Assembly (NCBI RefSeq): GCF_003026285.1
Contig: NZ_PYOD01000005.1
Span: 62,001 to 126,000 of the forward strand
DNA length: 64,000 nt
Direction of reading: 5' to 3'
Source of the DNA: Photobacterium profundum
GTDB lineage: Bacteria; Pseudomonadota; Gammaproteobacteria; Enterobacterales; Vibrionaceae
Shown here: positions 58,352 to 64,000 of the stretch, piece by piece
How the letters are laid out: the number at the start of each line of letters is the position of its first letter
Numbering within the stretch: the stretch's first letter is position 1
The notes under the pieces: generated by a model
What the model saw: the letters and a program-made list of their open reading frames with translations, nothing else
What the model was told of the DNA's origin: nothing
Database searches by the model: none
Made by a program: the position numbers and the translations under genes

Positions 58352-61030
58352 ATGAGCGATCTTGCAAAAGAGATCACGCCCGTTAACATTGAAGATGAGC
58401 TGAAAAGCTCGTATCTCGACTACGCGATGTCAGTTATCGTGGGTCGTGCTCTTCCGGATGTGCGTGATGGCCTAAAGCCAGTGCACCGTCGCGTATTATT
58501 CGCGATGAATGTGCTAGGCAATGACTGGAATAAAGCTTACAAAAAATCTGCCCGTGTGGTTGGTGACGTAATCGGTAAATATCACCCGCATGGTGATAGT
58601 GCTGTATACGATACTATCGTACGTATGGCGCAACCATTCTCGCTACGCTACATGCTTGTTGACGGCCAAGGTAACTTTGGTTCTGTCGATGGTGATTCAG
58701 CGGCGGCAATGCGTTACACCGAAATCCGTATGTCAAAAATCGCCCACGAATTGTTGGCCGATCTTGATAAGGAAACCGTTGATTATGTGCCTAACTATGA
58801 TGGTACAGAATTCATTCCAGCGGTTATGCCAACTAGGGTTCCAAACCTTTTAGTTAACGGTTCATCGGGTATCGCGGTTGGTATGGCAACAAACATACCG
58901 CCCCATAACCTAGGCGAAGTGATTAACGGTTGTTTAGCATTTATCGATAATGAAGATATCACTGTCGAACAGCTAATGGATTATATTCCTGGACCGGATT
59001 TCCCAACTGCAGCCTTGATCAACGGCCGTAAAGGTATCATTGATGCTTATCATACTGGACGCGGTAAAGTTTACATGCGTGCCAAAGCGAGTATCGAAGT
59101 AGAGAAGAATGGCCGAGAAACCATTATTGTCACAGAGATTCCGTACCAGGTTAACAAAGCACGCTTAATCGAAAAGATTGCAGAGCTAGTTAAAGATAAG
59201 AAAGTTGAAGGCATTAGCGCACTACGTGATGAGTCTGATAAAGATGGCATGCGTATCGTTGTTGAATGTAAGCGTGATGCGGTAGGTGAAGTTATTCTGA
59301 ATAACCTTTACTCGCAAACTCAGCTGCAAACAACATTTGGCATTAACATGGTTGCACTTGACCATGGCCAGCCTAAGTTGTTCAGCCTTAAAGAAATGTT
59401 GAAGTGCTTCGTTAATCACCGCCGTGAAGTAGTGACTCGTCGTACTATCTACGAATTGCGTAAAGCACGTGAACGTGCACACCTTCTTGAAGGTCTTGCA
59501 ATTGCTTTGGTTAATATCGATGAAATCATTGAATTAATTAAAAGCGCACCAACACCACAAGTTGCACGTGAAGAGCTATTAGCTCGTCCATGGCAGCTAG
59601 GTGATGTTGCGGCAATGCTTGAACGTGCTGGTGTTGACGCTGCACGACCTGAGTGGTTAGAGCCACAATTCGGTATTCACGGTGGTCAGTACTTCTTAAC
59701 TGAACCACAAGCACAAGCAATTCTTGAGCTACGTTTACACCGTTTAACAGGTCTTGAGCACGAGAAGATCCTTGAAGAATATAAAGGCCTTCTTGATGTT
59801 ATCGAAGAACTACTTCTTATTTTAGGCAGCCCTGAGCGCCTAATGGAAGTGATTCGTGATGAGCTTTATGCTGTTAAAGAACAGTTTAACGATGAACGTC
59901 GTACTGAAATTACAGCAGCAAGCCATGACATCGATCTTGAAGATCTGATTACTCAAGAAGATGTTGTCGTGACTTTATCTCACGAAGGTTACGTTAAGTA
60001 CCAGATTTTGAGCGATTACGAAGCTCAGCGTCGCGGTGGTAAAGGTAAGATAGCAACACGCATGAAAGATGAAGATTTCATCGAGCGTCTGCTAGTGGCT
60101 AATACACACGATACTATTTTGTGCTTCTCAAGCCGTGGTCGTATGTACTGGCTGAAAGTTTACCAGCTACCATTAGCGAGCCGTACTGCTCGTGGTAAGC
60201 CAATCGTGAATATTCTTCCATTGGAAGAAGATGAACGTATTACTGCTATTCTGCCTGTACGTGAGTACGAAGCAGATAAGTATGTATTCATGGCAACCGC
60301 AGATGGTACTGTGAAGAAGACACCATTGACTGATTTCAGCCGCCCTCGTAGCGCTGGTATCATTGCTGTGAATCTTCGTGAAGGCGATTCATTGATTGGT
60401 GTTGATATTACTAACAGCACCGATGACATCATGCTGTTCTCTAAATTCGGTAAAGTTGTTCGCTTCTACGAAAGCGCCGATGAGAATGGTAAAGGTGGTG
60501 TTCGCGGAATGGGCCGAACTGCTGCGGGTGTCCGTGGTATGAAGCTTGCTGAAGGTGATAAAGTTGTATCACTGATTGTTCCACACAACGAAGGTGATGT
60601 ACTAACAGTAACTGAAAATGGTTACGGTAAGCGTACAGCACTTACAGAATACCCAGCGAAGAGCCGTGCAACACAAGGTGTTGTATCAATTAAGGTTTCT
60701 GATCGTAATGGTAGCGTTGTTGGTGCAGTTCAAGCTGAAGACGGCGATGAGTTCATGATGATCACCAACGGTGGTACGTTAGTCCGTACACGTGTTGCTG
60801 AAGTAAGTCGTGTCGGTCGTAACACTCAAGGTGTTACATTGATCCGTACTGCTGAAGAAGAACTTGTTGTTGGACTACAGCGTATTGACGAACTAGAAGT
60901 TGTTGAACTGGAAGAAGACGCTATCGTAGATGGTGAAATTGCAGTTGACGGCGAACAAGTTGTCGATACTGATGCAGCACAACAGCCAGAAGCAGATTCA
61001 GAGCAAGACGAAGCAACTGACGAAGAGTAA
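58352..61030 (+). CDS. gyrA: DNA gyrase subunit A
   Basis: 892 residues. Catalytic Tyr-122 in [10 protein letters not shown]. The quinolone region around [13 protein letters not shown] has Ser-83 and Asp-87, the wild-type residues. The GyrA-box QRRGGKG and a strongly acidic C-terminal tail are present. It introduces negative supercoils with GyrB. Confidence 0.98.
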   Translation: MSDLAKEITPVNIEDELKSSYLDYAMSVIVGRALPDVRDGLKPVHRRVLFAMNVLGNDWNKAYKKSARVVGDVIGKYHPHGDSAVYDTIVRMAQPFSLRYMLVDGQGNFGSVDGDSAAAMRYTEIRMSKIAHELLADLDKETVDYVPNYDGTEFIPAVMPTRVPNLLVNGSSGIAVGMATNIPPHNLGEVINGCLAFIDNEDITVEQLMDYIPGPDFPTAALINGRKGIIDAYHTGRGKVYMRAKASIEVEKNGRETIIVTEIPYQVNKARLIEKIAELVKDKKVEGISALRDESDKDGMRIVVECKRDAVGEVILNNLYSQTQLQTTFGINMVALDHGQPKLFSLKEMLKCFVNHRREVVTRRTIYELRKARERAHLLEGLAIALVNIDEIIELIKSAPTPQVAREELLARPWQLGDVAAMLERAGVDAARPEWLEPQFGIHGGQYFLTEPQAQAILELRLHRLTGLEHEKILEEYKGLLDVIEELLLILGSPERLMEVIRDELYAVKEQFNDERRTEITAASHDIDLEDLITQEDVVVTLSHEGYVKYQILSDYEAQRRGGKGKIATRMKDEDFIERLLVANTHDTILCFSSRGRMYWLKVYQLPLASRTARGKPIVNILPLEEDERITAILPVREYEADKYVFMATADGTVKKTPLTDFSRPRSAGIIAVNLREGDSLIGVDITNSTDDIMLFSKFGKVVRFYESADENGKGGVRGMGRTAAGVRGMKLAEGDKVVSLIVPHNEGDVLTVTENGYGKRTALTEYPAKSRATQGVVSIKVSDRNGSVVGAVQAEDGDEFMMITNGGTLVRTRVAEVSRVGRNTQGVTLIRTAEEELVVGLQRIDELEVVELEEDAIVDGEIAVDGEQVVDTDAAQQPEADSEQDEATDEE

Positions 61031-61053
61031 TCTTGTTAGCTTGATACGTTAAT

Positions 61054-61083
61054 AAAAACGCAGCCTAAGGGTTGCGTTTTTTT
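61054..61083 (+). terminator. intrinsic terminator of gyrA
   Basis: Stem AACGCAGCC / GGTTGCGTT with TAAG loop and T run. Confidence 0.85.
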
Positions 61084-61200
61084 ATGCCTGAAAAGCGTCA
61101 ATTAATGGCTGATATGACCAAATATTACTGAGTTCTCCTTTTTTCTATAAATAGTTACGCCTAGGGCTTTTCAGAATTGAAATAAAGGTGTAAAAAATGA

Positions 61201-61568
61201 TATACCCAAACCACTTCAAGATGCAGTGTTCAGCGAGAATTCAGTGGCTTTTAGGCAAGGCTGCCATATGAGCGAATAGGATTCTATTTGGAGTGTGGCT
61301 AACGCAGTATAAAAGCCACTGAAACTCGCCCTTTGGGAGCTCCTCTGGAAACTCACTTCCGCGCAAAATGTGCTTGAAATGGGATTCTATTTGGAGTGTG
61401 GCTAACGCAGTATAAAAGCCACTGAAACTCGCCCTTTGGGAGCTCCTCTGGAAACTCACTTCCGCGCAAAATGTGCTTGAAATGGGATGCCATTCCTACA
61501 TACATTTCGCTTGAATTGAATTCCCAGAGGAAGCTCTGAATCATGCATCTTGAAGTAGTTTGGGTATG
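61201..61568. repeat. 368-bp MITE-like element with inverted ends
   Basis: The ends form a 25-bp inverted repeat with 23 matches (61201-61225, TATACCCAAACC plus ACTTCAAGATGCA; 61544-61568). It lacks a transposase. Inside is a CAGTGGCTTTTA / TAAAAGCCACTG inverted repeat and a tandem duplication. It lies between gyrA and serC. Three shorter relatives occur at 25281, 45136 and 56707. Confidence 0.75.
61279..61484. repeat. 103-bp perfect tandem duplication inside the MITE-like element
   Basis: 61279-61381 and 61382-61484 appear identical by eye, beginning GGATTCTATTTGGAGTGTGG. The sequence following the second copy begins GGAT and then diverges. Confidence 0.85.
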
Positions 61569-61660
61569 AGTCGATTCTTGTCACAACGTCTTTTAAGCGT
61601 ATCGAGTGACAGGCATAAAGTGAATATTCCCCATTACACAGCAGGAGCACGTTTTTCATC

Positions 61661-62743
61661 ATGGAAAAAGTCTATAACTTTTGCGCTGGCCCAGCGATGA
61701 TCCCAGCGGAAGTTTTAAAAAAGGTTCAGGAAGAGCTCATTAACTGGAATGGTTTAGGTACGTCTGTGATGGAAATCAGCCACCGCAGTAAAGAGTTTTT
61801 AGCGGTTGCAGAACAGTCGGAAAAAGATCTACGTGAGCTTTTAGCTATTCCTTCCAATTATCATGTACTTTTTTGCCATGGCGGGGCTCGCGGGCAATTT
61901 GCAGCCGTTCCTATGAATCTGTTGGGCGATGCAAATACTGCAGATTATATGGACGGTGGCTACTGGGCACACAGTGCTATCACTGAAGCCAAGAAGTATT
62001 GTTCGCCTAACGCGGTTGATATTACGTGTGAACGCGAAGGTAAAAAAGCCATTTTACCAGCCAGTGAGTGGTCACTTTCAGACGATGCTGCATTTGTGCA
62101 TTTCTGCCCGAATGAAACCATTGATGGAATCGAAATTCGCGATTTGCCTGAAACGGATAAGCCGATTGTTGCCGATTTATCATCAACGATTCTTTCTCGT
62201 CCTATCGATGTTTCAAAGTATGGTGTTATTTATGCGGGTGCACAGAAGAATATTGGTCCAGCTGGCTTAACGATTGTTATCGTTCGTGATGATCTTCTTG
62301 GTAAAGCCAAGCAAGAAATTCCGAGCATTTTTGATTACACCGTCTTAGTCGATAAAGAATCGATGTTTAATACACCTCCGACATTTGCTTGGTATTTAGC
62401 GGGTGAAGTATTTAAGTGGCTGAAAGAGCTCGGTGGTTTGGAAGCCATGAAGCAACGTAACGATGCGAAAGCTGAATTATTATATAACTTCATTGATAGT
62501 TCTGATTTTTATAAGAACGATGTTCACGTAGATAACCGTTCTTTCATGAATGCCCCTTTTCAGCTAAAGAACCCTGAATTAGACGCTAAGTTTTTAGAAC
62601 AAGCCGATGCTGCTGGTTTGAAAGCGCTAAAAGGGCACCGTGTGGTTGGTGGTGTGCGAGCTTCAATCTATAACGCAATGCCTATTGAAGGTGTGCAAGC
62701 GCTCGTCGATTTCATGCGCGAGTTTGAGCAAGAGAATGCTTAA
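61661..62743 (+). CDS. serC: phosphoserine aminotransferase
   Basis: 360 residues. N-terminal [14 protein letters not shown] lysine in [12 protein letters not shown] and late RASIYNAMP. It makes O-phosphoserine (and acts in pyridoxine synthesis). GGAGCA upstream of the ATG. Confidence 0.97.
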   Translation: MEKVYNFCAGPAMIPAEVLKKVQEELINWNGLGTSVMEISHRSKEFLAVAEQSEKDLRELLAIPSNYHVLFCHGGARGQFAAVPMNLLGDANTADYMDGGYWAHSAITEAKKYCSPNAVDITCEREGKKAILPASEWSLSDDAAFVHFCPNETIDGIEIRDLPETDKPIVADLSSTILSRPIDVSKYGVIYAGAQKNIGPAGLTIVIVRDDLLGKAKQEIPSIFDYTVLVDKESMFNTPPTFAWYLAGEVFKWLKELGGLEAMKQRNDAKAELLYNFIDSSDFYKNDVHVDNRSFMNAPFQLKNPELDAKFLEQADAAGLKALKGHRVVGGVRASIYNAMPIEGVQALVDFMREFEQENA

Positions 62744-62768
62744 TTGCAATTGATGATAGCGTTAATGA

Positions 62769-62792
62769 AAAAACCGTCGAAAGACGGTTTTT
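62769..62792 (+). terminator. intrinsic terminator of serC
   Basis: AAAAACCGTC / GACGGTTTTT with a GAAA loop. Confidence 0.9.
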
Positions 62793-63080
62793 GTCTGAAT
62801 TTAGCTTTTTTACCAATCATTTACTAATACGTTGAATGATAACCACACTGCAATCTGCATTATAGGTTTCGTTACCACCGCCACTGACCCTAAAAGGTCT
62901 CTATTATCCTTTTTTTACCGCTGTCTTATTATTAATAATCAGACAGAGTCTTTACATCGCCACCTGTAAGCTTATCTATACTCTTCAGGTTTCAATTAAG
63001 TCGAAATGTATATTCCTGTTTGTATTTTTACTTGAATGACATTGTTTATAAAAAGAACAGTATTCTCAGGTGGTATGGTT
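62793..63080. other. upstream region of the edge lipoprotein gene
   Basis: No gene or clear promoter recognised. It has a short run of T (62911-62917) and short AT palindromes. It precedes a gene that starts at 63081. Confidence 0.5.
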
Positions 63081-64000
63081 ATGGAACGATTGACATTGGT
63101 CACTCTAATTAGCGTGGCTTTAGTGGGCTGTGGCGGTGATTCTGATTCTAGCTCAGATAATTCACAAGTCACGACAAAGACATTAAATGGATATGTTGAT
63201 GATATTTCTTATAGTGATAAAAGCATTTCAGTTAGCAATTTAACAGTCGATGCAGACAATGCTAACGTTCAATATCAATCTCAAACTTATCCGTTCGAAA
63301 CGATTACAAAAGGGACTCACATCAGTGCTGATTTACGTGATGATGTTGCAAATAATATTGAATTAGACCCTGAATATACCGGTCAAGTGTCAGCAATCCT
63401 TAATGATAAGATCACTGTTAATAATATGGAGTTTACTTACGCGGAGCTAAGTTCAGATATAACTGTGGGAGATTGGGTGTTAATTTCAGCTCAAGTACAT
63501 GCAGACTCAAGCTGGAAAGTCACATCGATTAATGAAATATCAGCTTTATCCTTTTCTGAGATAGAAGGGTCGATATCTCAATTAGATGTAAATGCTTTCA
63601 CGTTTATGATTGGCAACGTGCTTGTTGATTACTCGAATGCCATTTTAGATGATATTCAAGTTATCCAAAATGGTTTGTGGGTCGAGGTCGATGGCCAATA
63701 TCAAAATGGGCTGATAATCGCATCTAAGGTAGATGCGGAATCGGCGTCAGATTTTGATGACACTGATGTAGAAGGCATTATTTCATGGGTTAATTCAACT
63801 CAAACTGTTTTTGAACTTAATCAGCGAACAACCATAATGGTTGATGAATCGACACGGTATGACGATGGTAACCAATCAATGCTAATGGCTGGTTTTAAAG
63901 TCAATGTTGATTTAAAAGTGGTTAATGGAAAATTAGTCGCGATTGAAGTGGATTTTGATGATGATACTGGCATTCAAGGGCGAGAGTTTAACGTCGAAGG
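63081..64000 (+). CDS. DUF5666-type repeat lipoprotein, partial
   Basis: The frame runs to the window edge (no stop seen). I translated it by hand. The signal ends LISVALVGC, so it is a predicted lipoprotein followed by a Ser/Asp-rich linker. The body repeats small beta-rich units (TVNNMEFTYAELSSDITVGD, then FTFMIGNVLVDYSNAILDD, then FELNQRTTIMVDESTRYDD), each like the DUF5666 OB-type domain. ATG at 63081 follows AGG at 10 nt; an earlier in-frame ATG lies at 63075. Role unknown. Confidence 0.75.
   Translation, partial: MERLTLVTLISVALVGCGGDSDSSSDNSQVTTKTLNGYVDDISYSDKSISVSNLTVDADNANVQYQSQTYPFETITKGTHISADLRDDVANNIELDPEYTGQVSAILNDKITVNNMEFTYAELSSDITVGDWVLISAQVHADSSWKVTSINEISALSFSEIEGSISQLDVNAFTFMIGNVLVDYSNAILDDIQVIQNGLWVEVDGQYQNGLIIASKVDAESASDFDDTDVEGIISWVNSTQTVFELNQRTTIMVDESTRYDDGNQSMLMAGFKVNVDLKVVNGKLVAIEVDFDDDTGIQGREFNVE

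Noticed and set aside
61241..61662. Several short overlapping open frames inside the repeat element
   Set aside because: They lie in the duplicated MITE-like sequence and share the same repeated peptide, so they are repeat artefacts.

Overview
The window looks like a chromosome segment of a moderately AT-rich gammaproteobacterium of the family Vibrionaceae, most likely Photobacterium. This is inferred from gene content and order: trp operon with trpL next to rnm-yciO-rluB, then yciK/sohB-yciN-topA-cysB, and nrdAB-yfaE close to ubiG and gyrA. No rRNA, tRNA, phage, transposase or CRISPR was seen.

Layout. 1-10135 (minus strand): a complete-looking Flp/Tad type IVc pilus operon read from flp (pilin) through tadV, rcpC, rcpA, a small lipoprotein, tadZ, tadA, tadB, tadC, tadD, tadE and tadF into tadG, which is cut by the window edge. 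10483-13462: a LysR regulator and a DAACS-family symporter with a perfect FNR-type box upstream. 13582-21586: the trp operon (a type I-beta DAHP synthase, then trpE, G, D, C(F), B, A) behind a readable trp promoter/operator, a Trp-Trp-Trp leader peptide and an attenuator. 21609-30684: rnm, yciO, rluB, yciK, sohB, a DUF805 protein, yciN, topA. 31000-34712: an accessory-looking block between topA and the miaE/cysB neighbourhood, with a DUF3100 membrane protein, a second small membrane protein, an M20 amidohydrolase, a CysB-like LysR regulator and a 47-codon small ORF with its own terminator. 34859-39998: miaE, an uncharacterised coiled-coil membrane protein, cysB, a methyltransferase and a TauE/SafE-type exporter. 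40080-46433: a GGDEF-EAL protein, a DUF3943 protein, a TyrP-like aromatic amino acid carrier with TyrR boxes, and a CinA-like protein. 46531-50511: cobA-asrABC, an anaerobic sulfite reductase operon carrying its own sirohaem methyltransferase and a perfect FNR box. 50864-62743: a YbaY/META lipoprotein, yfaE-nrdB-nrdA, a HAD phosphatase, ubiG, gyrA and serC. The window ends inside a DUF5666-type lipoprotein.

How the parts work together. The Tad genes form one secretion and pilus assembly machine, with many 1-4 nt stop/start overlaps that indicate translational coupling. The trp block couples the first shikimate step (DAHP synthase) to tryptophan synthesis under one operator and attenuator. Sulfur metabolism recurs (cysB and a nearby cysB paralogue, asrABC, a possible sulfite exporter), and two FNR-type boxes suggest oxygen control of the symporter and of sulfite reduction. 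A dispersed repeat with TATACCC termini is present in at least four intergenic regions. The largest copy (61201-61568) carries a 103-bp tandem duplication.

The most novel-looking items are the DUF3100/M20/CysB-paralogue block, the two unannotated small ORFs (34569-34712 and 57774-57920), the repeat family, and the altered cation-site motif of the symporter. All functional calls rest on motif recognition by eye. No database search was run.
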